Assembly: GCA_009779835.1 (NCBI GenBank)
Contig: WRBD01000018.1
Location: forward strand, 1 to 53,752
Reading direction: 5' to 3'
Length of the DNA stretch: 53,752 nucleotides
DNA from: Defluviitaleaceae bacterium
GTDB lineage: Bacteria > Bacillota > Clostridia > Lachnospirales > WQUN01
The notes beneath the pieces are model-generated. The model ran no database searches, had not been told where the DNA came from, and saw only the letters and a program-made list of their open reading frames with translations. The position numbers and the translations under genes were made by a program. Positions 33,976 through 44,700 of this stretch are shown here, piece after piece. Position 1 is the stretch's first letter, and each line of letters opens with the position of its first letter.

Positions 33976-34790
33976 TTTATGGCGCGAAGCTGATTGGCAA
34001 TCGCGAAGCGAAATTATTATTGTCGCACGCGACAGGTTACAGCATGAGCGGGGTTGTGCTTCACACGCACAAGGCAATTTCCGACGACGAGTATAATTTG
34101 TACTTGTCATACATTCGGCGGCGGCAAGCGGGCGAACCGGTACAGTATATTATAGGGCAGTGGGAGTTCATGGGATTGCCGTTTATTTCGGATAAACGTG
34201 CGTTAATTCCGCGCCCTGAAACGGAATTACTGGTAGAGCAAGCGTTTGCGTTTATAAAAAAAATTTCCGGCGGCGAAAATATTATTCGTGTTTTAGATGT
34301 TTGCACCGGAAGCGGTTGTATCGCAATTTCAATAGCCCGCTTGACAGATAAATATGTGGAAATAACCGCAACGGATATTTCTCCCGATGCCCTTTCGCTT
34401 GCGCGCGAAAACACAGAAAAAAACTTTCTTGAACCCGAGCGAATTAAATTTATTGAAACGGATTTACTTGACGGAGTCTCCGGAGACTTCGATGTAATTA
34501 TTTCAAACCCTCCGTATGTTTTAAGCAGTGAAATGGAGAACCTCTCACAAACGATACGCGACCACGAACCTCACCTTGCCCTTGACGGCGGCGCGGATGG
34601 CTTGGATATCTATCGTCGTCTTATTCCGCAAAGCAAAAACGCCCTTCGACCCGGCGGAGCGTTATTTTTGGAAATCGGTCCCGTCGGCGTAATGGATTTA
34701 ATGGCGGACGCGGGTTTTGAAAATATAAATTTACTGCACGATTATGCGGAGTTGGAACGAATAGTAACAGGAGTGAAAAAAAATGTTTGA
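33951..34790 (+). CDS. prmC: Release factor N5-glutamine methyltransferase
   Basis: 279 residues. The N-terminal helical release-factor-binding domain (~1-75) includes [19 protein letters not shown] class I methyltransferase domain follows: [29 protein letters not shown] (SAM-binding), [16 protein letters not shown] and the catalytic NPPYV. PrmC methylates the Gln of the GGQ motif in release factors 1 and 2 to support peptide release. Its substrate, RF1, is encoded immediately downstream with an eight-base overlap. The start ATG lies within the yqhQ gene. Confidence 0.95.
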   Translation: MRTIGNALIYGAKLIGNREAKLLLSHATGYSMSGVVLHTHKAISDDEYNLYLSYIRRRQAGEPVQYIIGQWEFMGLPFISDKRALIPRPETELLVEQAFAFIKKISGGENIIRVLDVCTGSGCIAISIARLTDKYVEITATDISPDALSLARENTEKNFLEPERIKFIETDLLDGVSGDFDVIISNPPYVLSSEMENLSQTIRDHEPHLALDGGADGLDIYRRLIPQSKNALRPGGALFLEIGPVGVMDLMADAGFENINLLHDYAELERIVTGVKKNV

Positions 34791-35850
34791 CAAACTAAAC
34801 GAACTTGAAACAAAATTTGCGGAACTGTCGGAAGCAATCTCTAACCCCGATATTATTTCCGATACGAACCGTTTTCGAGGCTTGATGAAGGAACACAGCG
34901 ACCTTACGCCGATTATGGACGCGTACCGTGAATATAAGCGTCTTAACGCGCAAATAGAGGACGCGAAAACTCTTTTAGGCGAAGAATCCGACGAGGATTT
35001 GCGCCAGCTTGCAAAGGACGAAATAAAAGAAGGCACCGATGCGCTGGAACAAATAAGCGAGCAGTTAAAAGTTTTGCTTCTTCCCAAAGACCCGAACGAT
35101 GAAAAAAACGTAATTGTGGAAATCCGCGGAGGTGCGGGAGGTGACGAAGCCGCGCTTTTTGCGGGTTCGTTATATCGTATGTACGGGCATTATGCCGAAC
35201 GCCGCCGCTGGAAAACAGAAATTATGTCATCCAACGAAAACGGTTTAAAGGGTTTCAAAGAAGTTGTCTTTATGATTCAAGGCAAGGGAGCGTATTCGCG
35301 GCTTAAATATGAAAGCGGGGTTCATCGTGTGCAACGCGTCCCCGAAACAGAATCGCAGGGGCGAATTCACACATCAACGGTGACGGTTGCGGTTCTTCCC
35401 GAAGCCGAGGATGTTGACGTTAACTTGAATATGGCAGATGTTCGCGTTGATATTTATCGTTCGTCCGGAAACGGCGGTCAAAGCGTAAACACAACGGATT
35501 CCGCAGTACGCGTAACACACGTTCCATCCGGAATAGTTGTTGCTTGTCAAGATGAAAAATCGCAGCTCAAAAATAAAGACAAAGCGTTAAAAATTCTTCG
35601 CGCAAGGCTTTACGATATGGAGCAGGAACGTCAGCACTCCGAACTAAGCGCGGAACGCCGCGCACAAATAGGACGCGGCGACCGTTCCGAAAAAATTCGC
35701 ACGTACAATTTCCCGCAGTCCCGCGTAACCGACCATCGCGTGGGGCTAACACTTCATAGGCTCGATTCCGTTTTGAACGGTGACTTGGATGAAATTTTAG
35801 ACACCTGCATCACGCACGACCAAGCGAAAAAATTACAGGGCGAGGGGTAG
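34783..35850 (+). CDS. prfA: Peptide chain release factor 1
   Basis: 355 residues. The full RF1 architecture is present: N-terminal coiled domain, the stop-codon-reading tripeptide P-E-T in [10 protein letters not shown] (the P-x-T motif that marks RF1 rather than the S-P-F of RF2), and the catalytic GGQ at residues 231-233 ([10 protein letters not shown]). It recognises UAA and UAG and triggers peptidyl-tRNA hydrolysis; PrmC modifies the Gln. Ribosome binding site AGGAG precedes the ATG, which overlaps the prmC stop. Confidence 0.97.
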   Translation: MFDKLNELETKFAELSEAISNPDIISDTNRFRGLMKEHSDLTPIMDAYREYKRLNAQIEDAKTLLGEESDEDLRQLAKDEIKEGTDALEQISEQLKVLLLPKDPNDEKNVIVEIRGGAGGDEAALFAGSLYRMYGHYAERRRWKTEIMSSNENGLKGFKEVVFMIQGKGAYSRLKYESGVHRVQRVPETESQGRIHTSTVTVAVLPEAEDVDVNLNMADVRVDIYRSSGNGGQSVNTTDSAVRVTHVPSGIVVACQDEKSQLKNKDKALKILRARLYDMEQERQHSELSAERRAQIGRGDRSEKIRTYNFPQSRVTDHRVGLTLHRLDSVLNGDLDEILDTCITHDQAKKLQGEG

Positions 35851-35854
35851 GGGA

Positions 35855-36658
35855 GTGGCTACGAATAAAGACGCAATTGTTGCGCATTATGAAGATTACA
35901 CCAGCAGAGCAGGGGAAGATAACCGCGCAACATCTTCACGTTCTGCCGGCTTAGAGTTTCATTACACAAAAAAAGCCATGAGCGAACATATCAACGCGAA
36001 TACGCGCATACTGGAAGTCGGTTGCGGCACGGGTTATTACGGAATGCATTTCGCCGATAAGTGTAAAGAATATGTAGGAATTGACCTTTTTACGCACCAT
36101 ATAGATATTTTCCAAAAAAAGATTCAAGAGAACGGTATAAATAACTTATCGTGCCGTGTTGGTGACGCTACAAATCTTGAAGGAATCGAGAATAATAGTT
36201 TTGATGTAGTCTGTTGCTTCGGGCCGATGTATCACTTACCGCCGGAAGAAAGGGAACTTGTATTTGCCGAGTGTGCGAGAGTATGTAAATCCGGCGGAAT
36301 TATTGCGGTTGCCTATATAAATAAAATAGGGGCATACGCGAGTGCTTGTTTGAATGACGAATGGCGTTCGATTTATCCGAGCAAAAAGGCCAATGAGTTT
36401 ATACTTCGGCTGGGTACAGATGATATACGCCCTGGTGTTTTCTATTTCACAATGCCGGAAGAGATGGAAGCGTCTGCCGTTCGGCACGGCTTAACAAAGA
36501 TTCGTAATTTAGGAACCGATTTTTTTAATAATTCGAACATTGCAAATCAAATGGATGACGAAAAATTTGAGTTGTTTATGGAAATAACAGACGAGATGGT
36601 TAAATATGAATCCTGTACCGGAATAAGCGACCATGCCGTGCTTATTTGCAGAAAATAA
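35855..36658 (+). CDS. Class I SAM-dependent methyltransferase
   Basis: 267 residues from GTG 35855, four bases after the prfA stop with GAGGGGTAGGGGA as ribosome binding site. It contains ILEVGCGTGYYGMHFA (motif I), YVGIDLFTHHIDIFQKK, the acidic CRVGDATNLEG and FDVVCCFGPMYHLPPEERELVFAECARVCKSGG, which is the typical Methyltransf_11/25 pattern with a Pro-Met-Tyr-His substrate loop. Small-molecule or natural-product methylases of this type are numerous and the substrate cannot be read off. It is probably the last gene of the bactofilin-prfA group. The C-terminal ~80 residues form a lid-like extension. Confidence 0.85.
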   Translation: MATNKDAIVAHYEDYTSRAGEDNRATSSRSAGLEFHYTKKAMSEHINANTRILEVGCGTGYYGMHFADKCKEYVGIDLFTHHIDIFQKKIQENGINNLSCRVGDATNLEGIENNSFDVVCCFGPMYHLPPEERELVFAECARVCKSGGIIAVAYINKIGAYASACLNDEWRSIYPSKKANEFILRLGTDDIRPGVFYFTMPEEMEASAVRHGLTKIRNLGTDFFNNSNIANQMDDEKFELFMEITDEMVKYESCTGISDHAVLICRK

Positions 36659-36713
36659 AATAAAGAAGCCAAATAACCAAAACTTACATTAGCAACGCCT
36701 TGCCCGCATGGTT

Positions 36714-36719
36714 TATAAT
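36714..36719 (+). promoter_or_regulatory. -10 box before the FtsH-like gene
   Basis: A perfect TATAAT at 36714-36719, 22 bases before the start codon of the FtsH-like gene. The -35 region is weak (TTAGCA at about 19 bases). The leader would be about 16 bases and includes GAAAGGGGC as ribosome binding site. Confidence 0.45.
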
Positions 36720-36741
36720 ACGTGCGAAAGGGGCGATACAT

Positions 36742-38502
36742 ATGGAATTAATAAATAAATACAGAAACATAATCGGTGTTGCGCTTATTGTCGCGGCGAC
36801 AGCGGGGATAATTTATGCCTCGTACATTCGCGGAAGAGTGACGCCGGAATTTATGGAGTACGCCGCATTTGTCGGCGCGGTCGAAGAAGGGCGCGTAGAT
36901 TCTGCAACAATCGGCGAAGGTGCGATGATTTATTTCACGCTCGCCGCAGATGAAGCTTCCGAAAACGCAATTTCATTCACAACAAACAACCCTCGTCGAG
37001 AAGATTTTAAAGAGTTCCTTCTAATTAATGGCGTTAGTGTTATGGAAAGCTCGCACTCTGATTTTAATTTTTTTCAAATAGGTTTTACAATCGCGCTTGT
37101 GGCGGGAGTTCTTCTTTTTGTGCAAAGAAAGAGCAGTGCGGTTCGGGCGGCGGGGGGGCTTAATCCCGTAATGGTTTCGGCGCGCGAAAGCGAGAAAATG
37201 TGCGGCTTCGACGACATTGCGGGGAATCTTGAAGCAAAAGAAAGTGTCCAAGATATTGTGGACTATCTTCGCGAGCCGGAAAAATTTATTCGTTACGGAG
37301 CCAGAATGCCGCGCGGAATTTTATTCCACGGAAAGCCCGGCACGGGAAAAACTTTAATGGCGCGTGCAATGGCGGGCGAAGCGGGTGTACCGTTTTACGC
37401 GGTAAGCGGTTCGGATTTCGTGCAGATGTATGTAGGCGTGGGCGCGGCGCGAGTTCGCGATTTATTCAAAAAAGCGCGTGAAGCGGGACGCGGCGTAATT
37501 TTCATAGACGAAATTGACGCACTCGGAAAAAAACGAAGCGACGGCATAAACGGCAACGACGAACGCGAGCAAACATTAAACGCGTTATTAACGGAAATGC
37601 AAGGATTTTCGGAAGGCACGGGAATAGTGGTTGTTGCGGCAACAAACCGTCCGGACACGTTAGACGAAGCTTTAATGCGCCCGGGACGTTTCGACAGACG
37701 CGTAGAAATCGGTTTGCCCGATGTAAACGCACGCCGTCAAATTCTTGAATTGCACGCGAAGGGCAAACCCCTCGCGGAAGTAGATTTGGAAAAACTTGCG
37801 CAAGACACGGTATTTTTTAGCGGCGCGATGCTTGAAGGTCTTTTAAACGACGCAGCAATCGGCGCGGCGCGGCGCGGCGGTGAAAATATTTTATCGGAAG
37901 ACATAACTTCCGCGTATTACACCGCGCTTGCGGGCAGTGAAAAAAAAGACCGCAGCCATATTCGTCAGCAAGAACGCGAAATTACCGCGTGGCACGAATC
38001 CGGACACGCGGCGGCGGCTGTTCTTACAAACCCGGAAAACCGCGTTGCAAAGGTAACGATTATTCCATCAACATCGGGTGCGGGCGGGTTTTGCGTAAAC
38101 ATTCCGCCGGAGCGCATGTTCTACACAAAAAAGGAATTGCGCCAGCAAATAATGGTATCTCTTGCTGGGCGATGTGCGGAAGAATTGCGTTTTGGTGCAG
38201 ACAACGTAACAACGGGCGCGTCGAATGACATAGAAAAAGCCACAACAACGGCAATGCAATACATTACAAAGTTCGGAATGGGAACAACTATAGCAGACCG
38301 CGCAATTCTGAAAGACGAAAAACGCGTTGCTAACGAGTGCTACGAACTTGTAAACGATTTGTATGAGCAAACTCGACAACTTTTGCAAAATAATTTATGC
38401 GGATTAAAAATTCTTGCAGAAGAGCTTTTAACGCAAGAAACACTGGACGGAGACAGGGTTCGGGAAATTTTTTTAGAAGATAATCCAACAAATATCGCTT
38501 GA
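36742..38502 (+). CDS. FtsH-like membrane AAA+ zinc protease
   Basis: 586 residues from ATG 36742, preceded by AAAGGGGCG; an in-frame upstream start at 36700 lies before the promoter -10 box and is rejected. One helix at ~9-27 and another at ~110-128 frame a short extracytoplasmic domain. The AAA domain has Walker A GKPGTGKT (197-204; Lys where FtsH has Pro), pore loop [14 protein letters not shown], Walker [10 protein letters not shown] and the second-region-of-homology RPGRFDRR. The M41 protease has HESGH (418-422) and Asp496 as third zinc ligand. It is a complete, probably active FtsH-type protease, but divergent from canonical FtsH (Walker A change, HESGH not HEAGH, missing C-terminal extension) and likely a paralogue. 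The downstream promoter overlaps its stop. Confidence 0.9.
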   Translation: MELINKYRNIIGVALIVAATAGIIYASYIRGRVTPEFMEYAAFVGAVEEGRVDSATIGEGAMIYFTLAADEASENAISFTTNNPRREDFKEFLLINGVSVMESSHSDFNFFQIGFTIALVAGVLLFVQRKSSAVRAAGGLNPVMVSARESEKMCGFDDIAGNLEAKESVQDIVDYLREPEKFIRYGARMPRGILFHGKPGTGKTLMARAMAGEAGVPFYAVSGSDFVQMYVGVGAARVRDLFKKAREAGRGVIFIDEIDALGKKRSDGINGNDEREQTLNALLTEMQGFSEGTGIVVVAATNRPDTLDEALMRPGRFDRRVEIGLPDVNARRQILELHAKGKPLAEVDLEKLAQDTVFFSGAMLEGLLNDAAIGAARRGGENILSEDITSAYYTALAGSEKKDRSHIRQQEREITAWHESGHAAAAVLTNPENRVAKVTIIPSTSGAGGFCVNIPPERMFYTKKELRQQIMVSLAGRCAEELRFGADNVTTGASNDIEKATTTAMQYITKFGMGTTIADRAILKDEKRVANECYELVNDLYEQTRQLLQNNLCGLKILAEELLTQETLDGDRVREIFLEDNPTNIA

Positions 38503-38526
38503 CAATTACGCCTACAATGATAAAAT
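38499..38526 (+). promoter_or_regulatory. Promoter of the giant surface protein gene
   Basis: TTGACA (38499-38504), 16-base spacer, TAAAAT (38521-38526). The -35 box overlaps the stop codon of the FtsH-like gene. The predicted transcript starts near 38533 and carries a leader of about 240 bases. Confidence 0.65.
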
Positions 38527-38532
38527 CTATGT

Positions 38533-38771
38533 TAACTGCCCTACAAGTGTTTCTATTTGCTTGTCACGGACTAGAGCAGAACACGGTCAAACCGCAGTTT
38601 CCCCTAAAGAAGGAAACCGCGTTGACATATTAAACATAGGAAACACTACTTAAATATTAGAAAAGGGGGTTCCCAAAAGAAAGTGAGTTACCTAAATCGA
38701 GGTTTCAAGCCCAAAAATACGCACGAAGAGAGGGCTTGGGGAAGAAGACTTTGAAGGGAGGAATTTAAGTT
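38533..38771 (+). ncRNA. Structured 5' leader of the giant surface protein gene (candidate cis-regulatory RNA)
   Basis: The ~240-base untranslated leader can form at least three hairpins: ACAAG/CTTGT (38543-38547 with 38560-38564); a long imperfect hairpin whose outer arms GTCAA/TTGAC are 38586-38590 and 38622-38626 and whose inner arms are GTTTCC/GGAAAC; and CAAGCCC/GGGCTTG (38706-38712 with 38732-38738). CTATGTT at 38527-38533 could close the first two with AACATAG at 38633-38639, if transcription began further upstream. A strong GGGAGG ribosome binding site follows the last hairpin. No known riboswitch class matches by eye; it may act in mRNA stability or as a new regulator. Confidence 0.35.
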
Positions 38772-41700
38772 ATGCAGCAAAAACTGCAAAGAAGACGCAT
38801 TGTAGCTCTCTTTATGGCAATTACAATGGTCTTTTCGCTGTTTTCCGGAGTTGGGCCATTGAATGTCATCGCTACAGGCGGAACCGGTGAAGTTCTCTTT
38901 GATTTAAGCACTTGGCTTGAGGGACGAGACGGAGAAATAACGGATAACCTTGCGCCGTTTGTACGCGGCGGCAGCCCTGTTCTGACTGCGACGGGCGGTG
39001 CGCTTCGCATCACCACAACCGCAGACTGGGGCGAGGGTGTTGACATTAAGCCTGACGGAGGTTTCCTCGCAGGGGACGTTATCACCTTAACCGCAACGGG
39101 AGCCGCTTTGGCACCCGATGGTCAATTAATGTTGCAAATTAATGGTGGTGCCGCTCCTTGGGATGACCAAATGCTAAGACCTTTGGTGAACTTCTCTGCC
39201 GATGAAGAAATCAATATGACCGTCACATTAACAGACGACGACATTACAAAAATAGCGGCGGGTAGCGATTTCAACAGTGGCAACGGTATCAGAATCAGAG
39301 CAAATAACCCGGCTTCGGGTGAGTTCTATCTTACATCTCTTACAATTTCCCGTCCCGGTACACAGCCAACGCTGACTTCGGTAGCAGCACCGAACCTTGC
39401 TGTTACAACAGCGGCGGCTCTTGCGGACGTAGTTACACCGTCAACAGTGGTTGTAACAGCGGATAACGGAACAACATCGTTGCCCGTAAGCTGGGTACTT
39501 CCTACATGGAATAACACTGACGGCGCACCGAATATTTTTACATGGACTGTAAATACTACTGGATATGCTATAGCTGCAGATGTTGTCACATCCGGCAATA
39601 TTACTGTTTATACGTATGCGCCCGTTGTAGCACAACCGGAACCCGGTGACCTTGTTTGGGAACCGAATTTGGTGGGTGCGACTGCGGCAACAAGCGGAAG
39701 AAACTATGTAACCAACGCAGCAGGTCAAACTTTAGGCTTCATACTAAGTAGTTCGAGAACCCCGCCCGCAGGGTTTACTATTGTAGAGGATAGTATATTA
39801 AGACATCAAAGCGGCGGCGGCGGCGAACGGATGAATATTATTGTAAGGGGAACCGGTACAGGCAATCCTTCGGTAGCCGGGTTCGCGCCGGTAAACGGCA
39901 AACATTATCGTGTTACTTTTAATGCTACCGATGATGCAGGTGCTCCGGTTGCCAGTTTAGTATTTCGTCCAAACGACGTAGCCACAGGTGCTGTTGAACC
40001 TGTAGCCGGTTCACAGTTCAGCTTTAGCTTCACGTATGACGAAGCAACAGCGTCTAATGACGGAACTCATGGACGCATTGCAATAGCAGTTGTTACAGGC
40101 AATGCCGGGACAGTTGTTCGTTACAGCAACTTCCGTATTTACCTTAGTTGCGATTGCGATGCGTGTGGATACTGCTGTGATGGCGAAAACTGCACCGGTT
40201 GCGGTTATGAAAATTGCCCCGTTGGGTCTCCGCCATGCCTTCCCGGCGAAATGGTTCCTGTATATAACCTTCAATCCGATATCGCAGGACGGGATATTGG
40301 ACCTTTAGGCTCAGGTGCAGGCGCAGGAACACCCATATTAAGTACAACACATGGTGTAGCAAACACACACTTGATAGTTGGTGAAGCTGAAGGTCGGCGT
40401 CATTTATTGGTAAACCGCACACAAGCCAGTGCTACCCGCGGATTATTGTTTAATTTTACATTCCGCGAAGGCGACGTTTTAGAATTGGATGGTTATCTGA
40501 TGACAGACGGTCTTGAGATGCGGTTACAGGGACACACAACTACGGGCTGGATGCCTAGCGGTACAGACATGAATCGTGTAGGTGGAAACCGTGTAGGCGA
40601 AGAAGACACCGCACCGTTTACAATTGAGTATGAGATTAAGAGCGGTGATTTGACGGCACTGAGTACCGGCCTTCGCGTTATTGCTGATGGTGATACTATC
40701 GCGGCTCAATATCGTCTCTATGAATTAAAAGTATTGCGTGACGGTGCATGCGGTAACTGTGAAGACTGCGCTGCTGAACCGCAAACTTTTGAAGAAGCGG
40801 TAACAGCTGTAAACGACGCAATAGCAACTATCGTTCCGACTAACTTTGTAACAGAACAAGAAGTAAAGGATACAGTAGAAGACGCAGTAGAAGACCATAT
40901 AACCGTGACTTGGACTTCAGATGTAGCAATTGTACTCGCAGATGTAGGCGTAGCCGGTTCTATCACAGGCGTTGTGACACTTTCATTGGACGAAGAATCC
41001 GAAGTAATCAATATCAACCTTGCAATCCCCTCACTTTCGGACGGTCCGATAGAATTCCCGCCAGGTGTGGTTTACGACCTCCAGCTGGATGATACATTAA
41101 ACACTCTTCCCGGCGGTGTTGCAGACCATATGATATTCCGTGCATCTGCCGGCGGGACACTCTCCGGTGTAAACAATACAGGTGAAAATAATGCATCTGT
41201 GTCTCTTACCAACAGAACCGGAAACGCACACGGAATTGACATTTGCGTTGAAAAATTGAGTGAATTGCTTGTACCGGGCAGGCTCCATCGGTTTGAAATA
41301 GAAGGTACCGCAGGAGTCCAGTCGAACTCAGGTTCAGCAACACGGTTTGTGCGTCCCGGTGCTTCAGGTGCGGGCTCGTATCCCGGTGACCCCCTCGGAA
41401 CCGCAAACCATGTCACATCCGGTACCCGTGCCGGTGGTGCGTTCACATTAACCGTTGCTCTCTCTTATGAGTATATTGCGGCACAAGCTGCCAGTGGAAC
41501 ACGCATCTATAGAATAGGAACAAACTCCGGCGACACAAATACGCAAAATCTCGTTGTTACAAAATTACTAATTTCGTATGAATGTTGCGATGGAAACGGT
41601 TGCGAAGACTGCTGCAAAGGCGACGAGTGCGAAGGTTGCGATTACTGCACCGAACCATGTCCTGTTCATACTCCAATATGGGCGTTGGATTACAGCAGAG

Positions 41701-44700
41701 CAGTACCGGGTGGGTTATTACCTTCCACTGGTAATCCCCCCATTCCTACACTTCGTCAACCAGTGGGTAATCCAGATCCGAATTCACCGTATAGGCCGGG
41801 CATTCAAAGCGCACAGGGCGCAAATGTCACTAATGTATTGGATGTAGCCGGGGATGCATTAACATTCACACACAACAGTTTTAATAACTTTTTCATACTC
41901 GGTTCAGACCAAGGTACGTCAACCGGTTTTTGGAGTGAAGATGACGGATTCAGTCCTGTTGTAGATACCGAGTACAGGATAGCATTTGATGCTGCGCTTG
42001 ATGGCGGAATGGCACTGCGCATAGCACCCAACAACACCACCGGCTTAAATGCCGCAGAAGCCGAATGGACTTACCTTCTTCAAGGCGGAATGATGGGTAG
42101 CGTTTCCCATACGTGGAAACAAACCGTAGCACCCGGAGCGAGTGGTAACGGTGCTATCAGAATTGGTCTTTCGGGCTCAACTCTAACCACCGTCGAAATC
42201 AAAAACCTTCGCATTTATGAAGTAACAGATGAAGACTGCACATGCGGTAACCTCGAAGAACTTTTGATTTGGCCGATAGGAAACACACAGGCAACCTTGG
42301 CCAACCACGAAAGAATTAGCGTGATTGGTGCAGGCAATAGCCGTATTCTCAGGTTTGAAATTGACCCAAGAACAGAAAGCTTGTTGCGCGATAACATCGG
42401 TGCCTCTTTGGAATTTACTCCGATAAATAGCACTATAAGCGTGAACCGCGCACTTGCCGTATGGACAGACTTGTCCGGTGAAAACACAGACAACTTTGAA
42501 TTTGCTGTTAACGAAGAAGCATTGGCATCCGGTTTAATAGTCAGGTCGCCCGATTTCGACCCAAGACCGTCAAGCGTGAATCTTAGGCTTACAAGCGAAA
42601 TGCTGTACAAAGACGGAGAAATTGCAACTGCGATCTATGTGCTTCTTTCACAAGGGCATGGTGCGTGGATTACAAACCCCCGTGCCGATAATCTTGAAAT
42701 GCTTGGCACAGCAACACTTACAATGCTGTCAGCTAACCCCACAAACATCTCACTTAACATCGGTGCAAATGAATCCGAAATGAGCTTTACATGGTGGACA
42801 CCAAGCGGTATCGCCAGCGGAGCGGCAGTTCAAGTGGCACCGTATGCAAGTTTGGTAGACGGTCAAATGCCTGCCGAAGCGGCACTAGTTTTCGGAGAGC
42901 AAGACTTTACCTTAACAAACTTAAACTTACCTGCGTATGCATTCGATGTAAGCAGGGTAACTGTTCAAAGCCTTGAACTAAACACAAAGTACGCATACCG
43001 CGTAGGTGACGGAAGACCCGGTACTTGGAGTGAAATTCACTACTTCAATACTTTCAATCCAACCGAGAGTCATACCGTTATGGTTGTAGGCGACCCGCAA
43101 ATAGGTGCTTGGAACCTGGGCAGACAGGAATTTAAGTGGACAGACGGAATAGAAAGAGCAATTACAAGAGCGGCTATGCCGGAACATGGTAGCCCGCACA
43201 ATGGCATAGACTTCATTCTAAATACGGGCGATGTTATATCACCTGCCAACAATATTGACAGAATGAATGTCTATATGCGTCCGGCACATCTTAGAAGCAT
43301 TCCGGTTTTCACAACCGTAGGAAACCACGATTCAGTTTCACAAGGTGACGGACTGCCGACACTTGGTCTTTTGTCCTTAATTCATAACTGGCCTAATCAT
43401 AACTGGCTTGGCGGAAATCCCACCAGCATACAGGAGCAACGCCGCGGCGGCGGAAACCACTTCTTTAGTTACGGCGATGTTCTGTATATTTCATTGAACA
43501 CCAACGTAGTCGACAGGGCAGCCCACAGAGCAACCCTTGAAGCCGCTCGCGCTTCACATCAGGACGCAAAATGGACAATTGCTATCTTCCACCAAGATGT
43601 TTTTGGTAACGGAACTGGTCACGCCTTAGGTATGCCTGGAAGCAACAGGCAAAGGATGCTCTACGACCTGTATGCGAACGGTGTTGACCTGGTAATAAAC
43701 GGGCACGAGCACACTCATTCACGTTCACTCTTTATGGACGGAAGAGTGGAAAACACGGCAGCGAACAGTACGAGACAGCCTTTTATGGACCAAAGGCCGG
43801 CTAATTTCGGTGGAAACATTACCGAAAGGCTCGTGTTTGACCCGCATCCCGGTGCATTCATCGCTCCGGTAGGCATACCGTTTATTACTACGGGTTCAGT
43901 TTCCGACTTCCCCAAATACACCTCTATATTCCCAGTGACCCCTTGGACTGCATGGACAGATCCCGCTGAATACGACAACTTCCAAAATTATTCAATCATG
44001 ACAGTTGACGGGGACTCACTTACAATCGAAACTTTCGTTGTTCCTTACACCACAGGCGCCAACAATGCCACCGATTGGAGACCCACGGGTGAGCCGGAAA
44101 TCATGAGCAATAGCTTAACACTTCGCAGAACCGCAAGGTTTGAAGATTTACAGCTGTTGATTGACGGCACAGACGAGTTGGCACAGGGCAATATAACCAA
44201 TGATACATGGGCAGAGTTCCAAGACAAAATAACATTGGCAAGGATACTCACCGAAGTATCGGAAGCATCAGACATCCACAAAGCGTATATGGCAATTTAT
44301 GATGCATATTATAGCCTTGTGAACGACGCCGATTTTGAAAAACTTGACGCATTGGTGAAAGAAGTAGCCGCTGTATTGGCTGAGGCTTCAGAAGGCATAT
44401 GGGAAGGTCAATATCAGGACGGTTCAATTGCGGAACTCCGTGCTATATTTGAACCCGCCGAACTTGTAAATTCCGTGAGGTTATCTTCACAGGGAGCCAT
44501 AGACGCGCAATATGCGTTATTGCGCCCCGCATATGAGGAATTCAAGTTAAAAATAAGCGATATATCGCGCCCGTGGGTTCACGTTCACGAAATTCCGGCG
44601 GATGAGGTTTATACAATGAACCTGCTTCACTGGATGGATGAAACCATAATGCTGAATATGCCTTGGGAAAGACACGAAGATGTATGGCCAAGATACTTCG

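Noticed and set aside
36700-36741. Upstream start for the FtsH-like protein
   Set aside because: It precedes the TATAAT at 36714 and has no ribosome binding site; ATG 36742 has one and starts like FtsH proteins.
38533-38771. c-di-GMP class I riboswitch upstream of the giant gene
   Set aside because: The GGxCAAACC...ACGCAAAGCC core and receptor motif are absent; only general hairpins are seen.
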